Origin: an uncultured Cloacibacillus sp.
GTDB taxonomy: Bacteria > Synergistota > Synergistia > Synergistales > Synergistaceae
Length of the DNA: 18,514 bases
Assembly: GCA_934511335.1 (NCBI GenBank)
Contig: CAKSWL010000007.1
Coordinates: 1 to 18,514, forward strand
Reading direction: 5' to 3'
In this document: positions 6,894 through 13,859 of the stretch, one piece after another
Position numbering within the stretch: position 1 is the stretch's first letter
How the letters are laid out: every line of letters begins with the position of its first letter
Position numbers and translations under genes: made by a program
The notes under the pieces: model-generated
Databases searched by the model: none
The model's input: only the letters and a program-made list of their open reading frames with translations
What the model was told of the DNA's origin: nothing

Positions 6894-7977
6894 GGCGGTC
6901 AATGACCTTTATGTGCTGCGGGCAGGCTCGTTCGCACTGTCCGCACGCCACGCAGTCGGAGGCCTTGGAGCGCGTTTTGGTGATGTTTTTGTAGTAGACG
7001 CTCTGGGTGGAGAAGATTCCCTCCTTCGACTGTTTTTCGGCGTTGTAAAGCGCGAAAAATTCCGGGATCGGGATCCCCGCGGGGCAGCCTTCGACGCAGT
7101 AGCGGCAGGCGGTGCACTGTATCGCCTTGGAGTCGGAGATGATCTTCTTCGCGCCGGCCAGTACCGCCTCTTCCGCAGGCGAGAGCGGCCGGAAGTCAGC
7201 CATGTAGCCGACGTTGTCCAGAAGCTGGTCCAGGTTGGACATACCGCTGAGCACCACCATCACGCCGTCGAGGCTTGCCGCGAAGCGCACCGCCCAGGAG
7301 GCGGCGGACATCTTGGGGTTGTAGCTCCGAAACGCCTCTTTCGCGCTTTCGGGGATCTCGGCCAGCGAACCGCCCTTTACCGGCTCCATCACCACGACCG
7401 GCTTGCCGTGCCGGCGCGCCGTCACATAACATTTGCGCGACTGGATGCTCTCATTGTCCCAGTCAAGATAGTTGAGCTGGAGCTGGACGAAATCCGCCTC
7501 GGGATGCTCCGTGAGCACACGTTCCAGCAGTGCGGCGTCGTCGTGGTAGGAAAAGCCGATGTGCCTTATCAGCCCCCGCCCCTTCATTTTCTCGATAAAA
7601 GCGAAGCTGCCGAACATCACCGCCCTCTCATAGCTCTGGACGTTGACGTTGTGCAGGAGGTAGTAGTCAAAGTAATCGACGCCGCACTTTTTGAGCTGTT
7701 CATCGAAGATCCGTTCCTTGTCGCCCTCCTTTTCAAGGAACATCAGCGGCAGCTTAGTCGCCACCGTGAAGGTTTCGCGCGGATGGCGCTCCACAAGCAC
7801 CTCGCGCAGCACGGATTCGCTTGTATGCTCGTGGTACATATAGGCCGTGTCGAAGTAGGTGAACCCCCTCTCAAGAAAAGCGTCCACCATTTTTTTCAGC
7901 ATCTCTTTGTCGATGCTCTTTACGTCGTCCCCGTCGGCCAGCGGGAGGCGCATGAAGCCGAATCCAAGTTTCTTCAT
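6856..7977 (-). CDS. Aldo/keto reductase with C-terminal 2x[4Fe-4S] ferredoxin domain
   Basis: 373 residues. An aldo/keto reductase barrel (about 1-275) carries the catalytic set Asp43 and Tyr48 (FDTAYMYH), Lys75 (ATKLP) and His109 (YLLHN), followed by IGFSYH and VVMEPVKGG. The C-terminal domain binds two clusters: CTACRYCVEGCP (Cys288, 291, 294, 298) and CVACGQCERACP (Cys342, 345, 348, 352). This is the layout of cytoplasmic anaerobe AKR-ferredoxin fusions, which probably couple ferredoxin-like electron flow to carbonyl reduction. The natural substrate is unknown. It is the last gene of a minus-strand series (ADH remnant, flavodoxin, AKR) behind a MerR-type promoter at 9295-9325. GGAGC precedes the ATG. 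A 91-bp gap with a stem-loop separates it from the flavodoxin gene. Confidence 0.94.
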   Translation of the reverse strand: MKKLGFGFMRLPLADGDDVKSIDKEMLKKMVDAFLERGFTYFDTAYMYHEHTSESVLREVLVERHPRETFTVATKLPLMFLEKEGDKERIFDEQLKKCGVDYFDYYLLHNVNVQSYERAVMFGSFAFIEKMKGRGLIRHIGFSYHDDAALLERVLTEHPEADFVQLQLNYLDWDNESIQSRKCYVTARRHGKPVVVMEPVKGGSLAEIPESAKEAFRSYNPKMSAASWAVRFAASLDGVMVVLSGMSNLDQLLDNVGYMADFRPLSPAEEAVLAGAKKIISDSKAIQCTACRYCVEGCPAGIPIPEFFALYNAEKQSKEGIFSTQSVYYKNITKTRSKASDCVACGQCERACPQHIKVIDRLKEAAKMFEAAE

Positions 7978-8020
7978 TTCACTGCTCCTTCAACAAGAAG
8001 ATTTAGACTCTCGCAACATG

Positions 8021-8056
8021 AAGGGAACGCCGCGTCGTCAGCCGCGGGCGTCCCTT
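8021..8056 (-). other. Stem-loop between flavodoxin and AKR genes
   Basis: AAGGGAACGCCGCG pairs with CGCGGGCGTCCCTT, giving a 13-bp stem with two single-base bulges and an 8-base loop. There is no T-run after it on either strand, so it is more likely an RNA processing or stability element, or a leaky pause, than a full terminator. Confidence 0.5.
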
Positions 8057-8067
8057 CCGGCATCATT

Positions 8068-8643
8068 TTACTTGAGGATCCCGATCTCTTTCAGCCAGTT
8101 CTCGATGTCGCCCTGCGCGCTTTTCACGCTGCCGCCGCGGATAGCCGTCGGGTAGAGGATCGTCGACTTCGGGCAGAGCCGCTTTAAGTCGCCGCCGCTG
8201 CGTCCCACGCCGCTTCCCTCATGCGTCACGATCTGCGCGAGTTTCTTGCCGGAGAGGTCGTTCGCCTCCAGCAGCGTCATTACGGGCGTGGGCATCGTTC
8301 CCCACCAGTTCGGGTGGGCGATGATCACCGTATCATACGCGGCGAGGTTTGGAAGCTTCGCGGTCTTCAGCGCGGGGCGCGCGCCGGCGTCGAGCTCCTT
8401 TTTCGCCTGTTCCGTGGTCGCGCGATATTCTTTTGGATAGGCGTTCGCCGGCTCGACTTCAAAGAGGTCGCCTCCCGTCAGACGCTGTATCTGGTTCGCC
8501 GCCTCACGCGTATTGCCGCCCCATGAATAGAAGACGATCAGAGGCTTCTCTCCCGCCAGCGCGGAAGCCGCCTCGCCGTATGCCGCAAAACCAAAGAGCG
8601 CCGCCATTACCAGAACCATTGTAAATGATGTTTTCATAATCAT
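8068..8643 (-). CDS. Secreted flavodoxin
   Basis: 191 residues. A Sec-type signal peptide (charged MIMK, hydrophobic MVLVMAALFGFA, then AYGEAASA) is followed by a flavodoxin-like domain of the flavodoxin_4 type: the FMN phosphate loop VFYSWGGNT (37-45), and AHPNWWGTMPTPVMTLLE, which supplies the aromatic residues that stack on the flavin. The end SAQGDIENWLKEIGIL is typical. An exported flavodoxin implies FMN-based electron transfer outside the cytoplasm, in line with the secreted DUF362 protein and the membrane FMN protein of the same candidate regulon. The ATG overlaps the stop of the preceding broken ADH frame (ATGA), and GGGAGG lies in that frame, so its translation may once have been coupled to ADH translation. 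Confidence 0.9.
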   Translation of the reverse strand: MIMKTSFTMVLVMAALFGFAAYGEAASALAGEKPLIVFYSWGGNTREAANQIQRLTGGDLFEVEPANAYPKEYRATTEQAKKELDAGARPALKTAKLPNLAAYDTVIIAHPNWWGTMPTPVMTLLEANDLSGKKLAQIVTHEGSGVGRSGGDLKRLCPKSTILYPTAIRGGSVKSAQGDIENWLKEIGILK

Positions 8644-9240
8644 TCTTTTCCTCCCGAATTTTTTGTGATAAAAAATATCCTTTCATCTGTAAACATGGTA
8701 TAAGCCTCTACGCTGTGGAAGAGCGCGTCAAACCCCTGATAGGCCGTGAGCTGCGGCGGCACGGAGGTCATCAGCTCCGGATCGACGATCGCCAGCGCGG
8801 GAAAGAGGCTCTCGTCAAGGATCTCGCTCTTCTCATGCATCTCTTCGTTCGTGATGATGCCGCCGTGGTCCGTCTCAGAGACGGTGCCCGCCGTCGTCGT
8901 GACCGCCACGACCGGCAGCGGCCTGTTTTGTGAGCGGGCGTCCCTTGCCGCCGCCCGAGCCGATGTAATCCCAGAGGTCGCCCTCGTTCACCGCCGCCGC
9001 GGCTCCCTCAATCACGGTGGAACGCAGCGCATCTGCCTCTACCCTGTCAAAGAGCGCCCATTCCACGCCAGCGAGCTTCAGCTCATTCTCTACCCGCGCA
9101 AGATATCCGTTGGCCTTCGTCGACTTTCCGTTGGAGACGGCGAGCAGCGCCCTCTTGCCGGGCAGGCGCTGTTCGTGCAGTTTTCCCAGCATTCCCGCCC
9201 CGAAGAGCGTCTTTGTCGGCACATACATGGTAAAACTCAT
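8640..9240 (-). pseudogene. Iron-containing alcohol dehydrogenase, multiply broken
   Basis: The start is a normal group III Fe-ADH: MSFTMYVPTKTLFGAGMLGK, then KRALLAVSNGKS and VEWALFDRVEADALRSTV, with a GGAGG site and the MerR-type promoter upstream. Then the lesions appear. The segment with the NAD-binding GGGSxxD motif is missing: the text jumps from VIEGAAAA to VNEGDLWDYIGSG, a loss of about 30 residues. A frameshift near 8920 separates LTKQ from the following VVAVTTTAGTVSETDHG. After SVEAYTMFTDERIFF the last 150 or so residues, including most of the iron-binding histidines, are gone and a short foreign tail ends at 8640. It cannot make an active dehydrogenase. The two surviving frames are 8875-9240 and 8640-8909. 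Confidence 0.88.
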
Positions 9241-9294
9241 TTTTTATATCCTCCATTTGGCAGAAATATTATTTGCTTTCGCCTTATGCCCCAT

Positions 9295-9325
9295 AGACTA
9301 ATACTTGGAGTTCACTCTAAGTCAA
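9295..9325 (-). promoter_or_regulatory. MerR-type promoter P4 (ADH-flavodoxin-AKR operon)
   Basis: Minus strand: -35 TTGACT (9320-9325), 19-bp spacer (9301-9319) with TAGAGTGAACTCCA, -10 TAGTCT (9295-9300). The first 12 bases (TTGACTTAGAGT) are identical to P1. It drives the operon that begins at 9240. Confidence 0.72.
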
Positions 9326-9476
9326 GCGTCCTATAGAGAAGTTTTTCATCTCTCCCCAAGGCGGCTTTTCCTTCCCTATATAAGTTTCCAAAAGGCGATG
9401 CCGGAAAAGCAGCGAGCCAAAACGCCGTACTAGCGTTTTGTGCGAGTCGCTTTGTCCCGACGCTTGATAATAAAAA

Positions 9477-9500
9477 GAGGCCAGTCTTGCGACCAGCATC
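9477..9500. terminator. Bidirectional terminator-like hairpin, repeat copy 1
   Basis: GAGGCCAGTC and GACCAGCATC form a stem around TTGC. On the minus strand it is followed by TTTTT, and on the plus strand by ACGAGGGTTTTTT. One base (A for C at 9498) weakens the stem relative to the other copies. Confidence 0.6.
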
Positions 9501-9594
9501 ACGAGGGTTTTTTAGATAATGGTGCCGGATGGCCAGCAAGCCAAAATCTTCGATTTTGTGCGAGTCGGCCAGTCTTGCCGCAATAATAAAAAAA

Positions 9595-9618
9595 GAGGCC
9601 AGTCCTGCGACCAGCCTC
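9595..9618. terminator. Bidirectional terminator-like hairpin, repeat copy 2
   Basis: GAGGCCAGTC/GACCAGCCTC stem with a CTGC loop. A run of seven T follows on the minus strand and GGGTTTTTT on the plus strand, as expected of intrinsic terminators working in both directions. Confidence 0.7.
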
Positions 9619-9705
9619 ACGAGGGTTTTTTAGAAGATGGCGCCGGATGGCCAGCGAGCCAAAATCTTCGATTTTGTGCGAGTCGGCCAGTCTTGCCGCA
9701 AGAAT

Positions 9706-9736
9706 AAAAAAAGAGGCCGGTCTTACGACTAGCCTC
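9706..9736 (-). terminator. Intrinsic terminator of tRNA-Leu (repeat copy 3)
   Basis: Just downstream of the tRNA 3' end on the minus strand, GAGGCTAGTC and GACCGGCCTC pair around GTAA, followed by seven T (9706-9712). This is the proper terminator of the tRNA transcript and belongs to the repeat. Confidence 0.8.
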
Positions 9737-9755
9737 ACGAGGGTTTTTTAGAAAA

Positions 9756-9840
9756 TGGTGCCGGAGACGAGAATTGAACTCGTACGGGTTGCCCCACACG
9801 CCCCTCAAACGTGCGTGTCTACCATTTCCACCACCCCGGC
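9756..9840 (-). tRNA. tRNA-Leu(GAG)
   Basis: An 85-nt class II tRNA. The acceptor strand GCCGGGG pairs with CTCCGGC and is followed by ACCA, with CCA encoded. The D-arm contains TGGTGGAAATGGTAGACA, the anticodon stem CACGT/GCGTG encloses loop TTGAGGG (anticodon GAG), a long variable arm GTGGGGCAACCC follows, and the T-loop is GTTCAATTC. It decodes CUC and CUU. Confidence 0.97.
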
Positions 9841-9854
9841 GCTCAACGTGGGAA

Positions 9855-9883
9855 AGTATATAAAAAAAACACTGATTAGTCAA
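9855..9883 (-). promoter_or_regulatory. Promoter of tRNA-Leu
   Basis: On the minus strand, -35 TTGACT (9878-9883), a 17-bp spacer with a run of eight T, and -10 TATACT (9855-9860), ending 15 bp before the tRNA. This is a strong housekeeping sigma-type promoter, and its 17-bp spacing contrasts with the 19-bp MerR-type promoters nearby. Confidence 0.85.
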
Positions 9884-9981
9884 GCCTTTTCGCGAAGATT
9901 CGCCGCTTTATTTTTGCCGCGGCGGACAAAGGCGCCGCCGCCCCGGGGGCAATTTCAAATGTCCGCGCAGGCGGCGCTCTA
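9884..9981. other. GC-rich intergenic segment
   Basis: It holds nested inverted repeats (TTGCC at 9914 with GGCAA at 9948, and GCGGCG with CGCCGC inside) between the tRNA promoter and the promoter of the MATE gene. No gene is seen. It may act as an insulating hairpin. Confidence 0.35.
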
Positions 9982-9990
9982 TGTTATAAT
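9982..9990 (+). promoter_or_regulatory. Extended -10 promoter for the MATE gene
   Basis: TGT-TATAAT is a consensus -10 with the extended TGn element. No good -35 lies at the normal distance (TCCGCG), as is common for extended -10 promoters. An AAGGA ribosome site and ATG follow at 10009-10021. Confidence 0.6.
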
Positions 9991-10068
9991 GGCGCAACTA
10001 TCAACTATCAAGGAAAGGATGTTTTTGTCATTAACTCTCCGGCACTAAAGGAAGAACAATACAGACGC

Positions 10069-11409
10069 ATGGGGAATGAGCCGATACCAATGCTGATCCT
10101 GAGTTTTGCGCTGCCGGCCATCATCGGAATGATCGCCGGCGCCATATATAATATTGTAGACCGCATCTTCGTCGGACGATATGTCGGCTCCGTCGGGCTC
10201 GCCGCAATCACGGTAAGCTTTCCGATGATGATGATGCTGATGGCCTTTACGCTGCTCATCTGCGTCGGCGGCGCGTCAAGAGTCTCCATACTCTTCGGCG
10301 CGAACAGGCGGCGTTTCGCGGAGCAGGCGCTTACGACCACCTTCGTTTTGCTGGCGATCGTCGGCGCGGCCTCTATGGCGGCAAGCTTTTTCGCGGTGGA
10401 CGCGATGCTCATCCTCTCCGGCGCTTCGGGCGAGGTGATGGAGATGGCGCGCCCCTATCTGCACATCATCCTGCTCGGAGCCCCCTTCGCCCTCTTCGGT
10501 TTCGGCGCCAATTTCCTTGTGCGCGCCAGCGGGAGCCCGCGCTACGCCATGTGTACGCAAATCGTCGGTGCGGTCAGCAACGTCGTCCTCGACGCCTTCT
10601 TCATCATCACTCTCGACATGGGCGTCGCGGGGGCCGCCTACGGCACGGTGCTCGCGCAGGCGATCTCCGCGATCTTCGGACTCTCCTTCTTCTGGCGGCG
10701 GGAGGCCCCCCTGCGTATCCGCGCGTATTTTATCGGCCTGCCGCGCTGGGAGGTCTTTAAAAGGATCTGTGCCGTCGGCAGCGCCCCGTTTTTCATGGAA
10801 CTTTCTTTCGTCTGTTACATGACGCTGATGAACCAGTTCATCATAAAATACGGCGGCGAGGCGGGGTTGTCGGCGATGGGGATATTCCTGAGCCTGGACT
10901 CTCTGCTCTTTTTGCCCGCGATGGCGATCGGCGAGGCCTCGCAGCCGATCGTCGGGTATAACTACGGCGCAGGTATGCCGCAGCGCGTCATCAAGGCGAT
11001 CTATTGTGCGCTGGGGATGGCCGTCGGTTTTTATATCGTCAGTTTTCTGCTCGCCGAGATTTTCGCGGGGCCGATGATGCGGCTCTTTACGAACGAAGAA
11101 GCGTTGCTCGCAATCGGGATACCCGGTATGCGCGTCGGATATATCGGCCTCCCCTTTATGGGGGTGACGATCGTCACCAACGCGGCGCTTCAGGGGCTGG
11201 GGAAGGGCTTCGCCTCGCTGGCGCTGTCTTTTTGCCGCCACGTGCTCTGCATGTTCGTTCCGCTGATACTGCTGCCGCGTTTCTTCGGACTGCTCGGCGT
11301 CTGGATGTCTTTCCCTTGCGGGGATGTCGGCGGATGCGTCATCTCCTCATGCTTTCTTATCTGGATGATACGCTGGCTCAAGAGTCCCGCGGCTTTGGCG
11401 GTGAAGTAA
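10069..11409 (+). CDS. MATE-family multidrug/Na+ antiporter
   Basis: 446 residues from the ATG at 10069 with about twelve membrane helices and typical MATE features: EPIPMLILSFALPAIIGMIA at the start, NIVDRIFVGRYVG, ASRVSILFGA, and in the second half GEASQPIVGYNYGAGMPQRV. It should export cationic drugs or metabolites at the expense of an ion gradient. The start is doubtful. The codons just upstream read NSPALKEEQYRRMGNEPI, and KEEQYRRMG is itself normal MATE N-terminal sequence, yet no start codon is in frame there. The well-placed ATG at 10019 (AAGGA site) is out of frame unless one T is added to the five-T run after it. The ATG at 10069 has its nearest AAGGA 16 bases away. Expression may be reduced. 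It converges on the M24 gene with a 7-bp gap. Confidence 0.92.
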   Translation: MGNEPIPMLILSFALPAIIGMIAGAIYNIVDRIFVGRYVGSVGLAAITVSFPMMMMLMAFTLLICVGGASRVSILFGANRRRFAEQALTTTFVLLAIVGAASMAASFFAVDAMLILSGASGEVMEMARPYLHIILLGAPFALFGFGANFLVRASGSPRYAMCTQIVGAVSNVVLDAFFIITLDMGVAGAAYGTVLAQAISAIFGLSFFWRREAPLRIRAYFIGLPRWEVFKRICAVGSAPFFMELSFVCYMTLMNQFIIKYGGEAGLSAMGIFLSLDSLLFLPAMAIGEASQPIVGYNYGAGMPQRVIKAIYCALGMAVGFYIVSFLLAEIFAGPMMRLFTNEEALLAIGIPGMRVGYIGLPFMGVTIVTNAALQGLGKGFASLALSFCRHVLCMFVPLILLPRFFGLLGVWMSFPCGDVGGCVISSCFLIWMIRWLKSPAALAVK

Positions 11410-11416
11410 CTGACGG

Positions 11417-12568
11417 CTATACAACGATGATCTCTCCTGACGGGGTCGAAAGTAATTCAGATCCGTTTTCCGTTGACAGATAGGAGACGCATGAGGTGAT
11501 CTTCGCCCCATCCGGCAGTGTTACGGAAGGATGCAGATTAAAGCGCATACCAGGCTTGATCGTTATATTTTCGTCTCCGCTGATCCGCGGCGGTTCCCAG
11601 GCATCCAGCCCCTGAGAGTGCCCGATAGATGGGAAGGGGGCTTCAGGACGGCAATAACCATATGCCGCCAGCACACTCCGCGCTATGTCAGAAAGCCGCG
11701 AAACCTGAACGCCGGGCTTGATGGCGCAGCCAGCCTCCCTCTGCGCCGCGGAGACCGCCCTGTAGGCATCGAGATATTCTTTTTTAGGTTTTCCCCGCAA
11801 AGAGACCATCTGGATGATTTCGCTGAAATAGCCGCCGCGGTAGGAATGTTCAAGCACTACATAATGATAGTCCCCCCTTTGCCAACGGCTGGCGCGCTCT
11901 CTTGACGCGGCGTGATACCCCATGGCGGGGATTTTACAAGAAAAGTTCATCCAATAAAGATCTTCAGCGCCATTCTGCAAAGCAAACAGGGATGCTTCTC
12001 CTAGAGTATCCTGTTCTCTCCTTCCGATGGCGATCTCTTTTAGATAAACTTCAAGAACCTTTTCATTGAATCTAACCGCCTCTTTCATAATAGCGATCTC
12101 TGCGGGGCTTTTGATCATCCTCATCCTGTCAAGTATGGCAGCAAAGTCCTTGGTCTTGATACCGCCAAGATGGTTCCGAAAAGACAGGCAGAACGACGAC
12201 GAGATACCTCTTCCCCAAACGGTCCCGACCGTTTTGCAGCCGATATCCCTCAAAAAAGAGACCACGCTCTTAGCGGGATCTGCAGCATATTCCCTCTCCG
12301 GCATCACCCTTACTTCATCTACAACGCCGAAGTTCCTCGCATAATCCATCCCGCAGCTGTCGTGCACGAAAAGTACGGCTGGCCCCAGGCGAGGGATCAC
12401 AAGGTATTCTTCGAATACGGGAAGGTAATAATTTATCAGGTAACGAAATATCCCTCTCGTATCAATTTGCGCCGAGGCGCCTACGCAGAGGGCGTCTGTC
12501 TCCATCCCAGCCATAATTCGGCGCAGATACTCCTGCCGCCGCCTTATCTCTTCTTTCGTTATGTACAT
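11417..12568 (-). CDS. M24 (aminopeptidase P/creatinase fold) protein with substituted metal ligands
   Basis: 383 residues with the two-domain layout of M24 enzymes: a creatinase N-terminal domain (about 1-140) and a pita-bread domain (150-383) announced by RMRMIKSPAEIAIMKEA. The five metal ligands of prolidase and aminopeptidase P are mostly changed. The first Asp position reads VVLEHSY (Glu240), the second SEI (Glu250), the His in SIGHSQG (His317) is kept, the first Glu position reads NLHPS (His346), and the last reads TSC. It is therefore unlikely to be a normal dinuclear metallopeptidase. It may act without metal as creatinase does, use a changed site, or only bind its ligand. Its ATG lies 3 bp after the DctM stop, with GAGG inside dctM, so it belongs to the TRAP operon and probably acts on the imported compound. 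Confidence 0.85.
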   Translation of the reverse strand: MYITKEEIRRRQEYLRRIMAGMETDALCVGASAQIDTRGIFRYLINYYLPVFEEYLVIPRLGPAVLFVHDSCGMDYARNFGVVDEVRVMPEREYAADPAKSVVSFLRDIGCKTVGTVWGRGISSSFCLSFRNHLGGIKTKDFAAILDRMRMIKSPAEIAIMKEAVRFNEKVLEVYLKEIAIGRREQDTLGEASLFALQNGAEDLYWMNFSCKIPAMGYHAASRERASRWQRGDYHYVVLEHSYRGGYFSEIIQMVSLRGKPKKEYLDAYRAVSAAQREAGCAIKPGVQVSRLSDIARSVLAAYGYCRPEAPFPSIGHSQGLDAWEPPRISGDENITIKPGMRFNLHPSVTLPDGAKITSCVSYLSTENGSELLSTPSGEIIVV

Positions 12569-12571
12569 GAA

Positions 12572-13858
12572 CTAGAACCTCATACCAAGCAGTGCCGGCA
12601 GAAAGGTTATCAGCCATGGAAGATAGGTGATCAGGAGCAGGCAGACGAACCCCACGATAAGAAAGGGATAGACTTTGGAGACGAGATCCTTCATGGTGAC
12701 GCCGGCGATGTTGCAGGCGACGAACAGATTGGAGCCGACTGGAGGCGTCACTTGCCCTAAAGCAAAATTCGCAGTTGCGATGACGCCGAAGGCGATCAAG
12801 GAATAGTTCATCTCTTTAACAATCGGGAGCAATATCGGCAACAGCAGATAGAAACCGGAGGCGGAGTCGACAAAGCAGCCCGCGATAGCGAAGATGACCG
12901 TCATGATGAAAAGCATCACGTTTTGATCGTTGGTCAACGAGAGCAGAAGGTCCGTAAGCTCCTTCGCCACGCCGGAAGTGGTAAGCACCCACGTAAAAGC
13001 TCCCGCGCAGCCCATAATGAACATTATTATCCCTGAGGAGACAAAAGACTCCACCATGACGGCCCACAGGTCTTTTATCTTTATCTCCCCGTAGACGCAG
13101 ACGCCTACAAAGAGCCCGTAGACCACAGCCACGCCGGCCGCTTCTGTCGGAGTGAATATCCCTCCATAGATGCCGCCCAGGATTATCACCGGCATCATCA
13201 GAGCCCATATGGCGCTCTTGAACGCCTGCCAGCGCGCGCTCATACCGCATTTTTCCTGCAGGATGCAGTTTTCATCTTTGCGCAGGCAGAACAACGCCGC
13301 TGCGGCAAAGAAGATGCCAAAGAGCAGCCCGGGGATGATTCCTGCCATGAACATCGTGCCGACAGAGACCTCCGCGAGCATCGCATAGATAATAAAGGGA
13401 ATACTCGGCGGGATTATCATGCCAATACCTCCCGATGAAGCTACGAGCGCCGTCGCGAAATTTTTGTCATAACCTTGGCGGCACATCGCGGGAATCAGAA
13501 CGCCGCCGATAGCAGCGACCGTAGCTGGACCAGAGCCTGAGATGGCTGCGAAGAAGCAGGCGACGATTACGGTGACGACCGCCAAACCGCCTCTGCGGTG
13601 TCCCACACAGGCATTTGCCAGATTTATCAGCCTTTTTGAGATTCCCGCATGGTCCATAATCACGCCAGCGAGAATAAAAAAGGGGATCGCCAGCATCGTG
13701 TACTTGGCGATCGCCGCATAAAAGACCGTTGGGAATACCGATGTTTTATCTCCCATATGTACGATGCCGATAAATGCCGCCAGTCCCATGGAGGCGGCTA
13801 CCGGCACTCTCAGCAGAAGAAGCAAAAAGAATGCGCCTATCAATATCAAGCCCGTCAT
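12572..13858 (-). CDS. dctM: TRAP transporter large permease (DctM)
   Basis: 428 residues of almost continuous membrane helices, beginning MTGLILIGAFFLLLLLRVPV and carrying DctM landmarks such as AIPFFILAGVIMDHAGISKR, ISGSGPATVAAIGGVLIPAM (first substrate/sodium loop), SSGGIGMIIPPSIPFIIYAM, and ANFALGQVTPPVGSNLFVA near the end. It forms the sodium-coupled translocation pathway with DctQ and receives substrate from the periplasmic DctP. The start lies one base after the DctQ stop and the M24 gene follows after 3 bp, so this is a tight operon. The length is normal. Confidence 0.96.
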   Translation of the reverse strand: MTGLILIGAFFLLLLLRVPVAASMGLAAFIGIVHMGDKTSVFPTVFYAAIAKYTMLAIPFFILAGVIMDHAGISKRLINLANACVGHRRGGLAVVTVIVACFFAAISGSGPATVAAIGGVLIPAMCRQGYDKNFATALVASSGGIGMIIPPSIPFIIYAMLAEVSVGTMFMAGIIPGLLFGIFFAAAALFCLRKDENCILQEKCGMSARWQAFKSAIWALMMPVIILGGIYGGIFTPTEAAGVAVVYGLFVGVCVYGEIKIKDLWAVMVESFVSSGIIMFIMGCAGAFTWVLTTSGVAKELTDLLLSLTNDQNVMLFIMTVIFAIAGCFVDSASGFYLLLPILLPIVKEMNYSLIAFGVIATANFALGQVTPPVGSNLFVACNIAGVTMKDLVSKVYPFLIVGFVCLLLITYLPWLITFLPALLGMRF

Positions 13859-13859
13859 T

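Larger units (their letters stand above)
9400..9759. repeat. Tandem repeat array, three units of 124, 118 and 118 bp
   Basis: Units begin at GCCGGA: 9400, 9524 and 9642, and the same GCCGGA recurs at 9760 inside the 3' end of tRNA-Leu, exactly one period later. Each unit holds, in plus-strand order, a GCCGGA start, an AGCGAGCC...TGCGAGTC inverted repeat with an AAAA(C/T)-type stem, a GAGGCC hairpin preceded by an A-run, and an ACGAGGGTTTTTTAGA tail. The second and third copies differ at only a handful of positions, while the first is more diverged. The units have no coding content. This looks like local duplication of the tRNA tail plus its terminator region. Confidence 0.9.

Noticed and set aside
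6913..8187. 424-codon plus-strand frame
   Set aside because: Antisense to the AKR gene, whose catalytic and Fe-S motifs are unmistakable; the long opposite frame is a result of high GC content.
9400..9759. CRISPR array
   Set aside because: The units are contiguous 118-124 bp copies that include terminators; there are no short repeats separated by unique spacers and no cas genes.
9312..10048. Several small frames repeating a [12 protein letters not shown] or SSKKPS-like peptide
   Set aside because: They are translations of the non-coding repeat units and of the tRNA.
10276..11241. 321-codon minus-strand frame
   Set aside because: Antisense shadow of the MATE gene, with an Arg/Asp/His-rich composition typical of such shadows.
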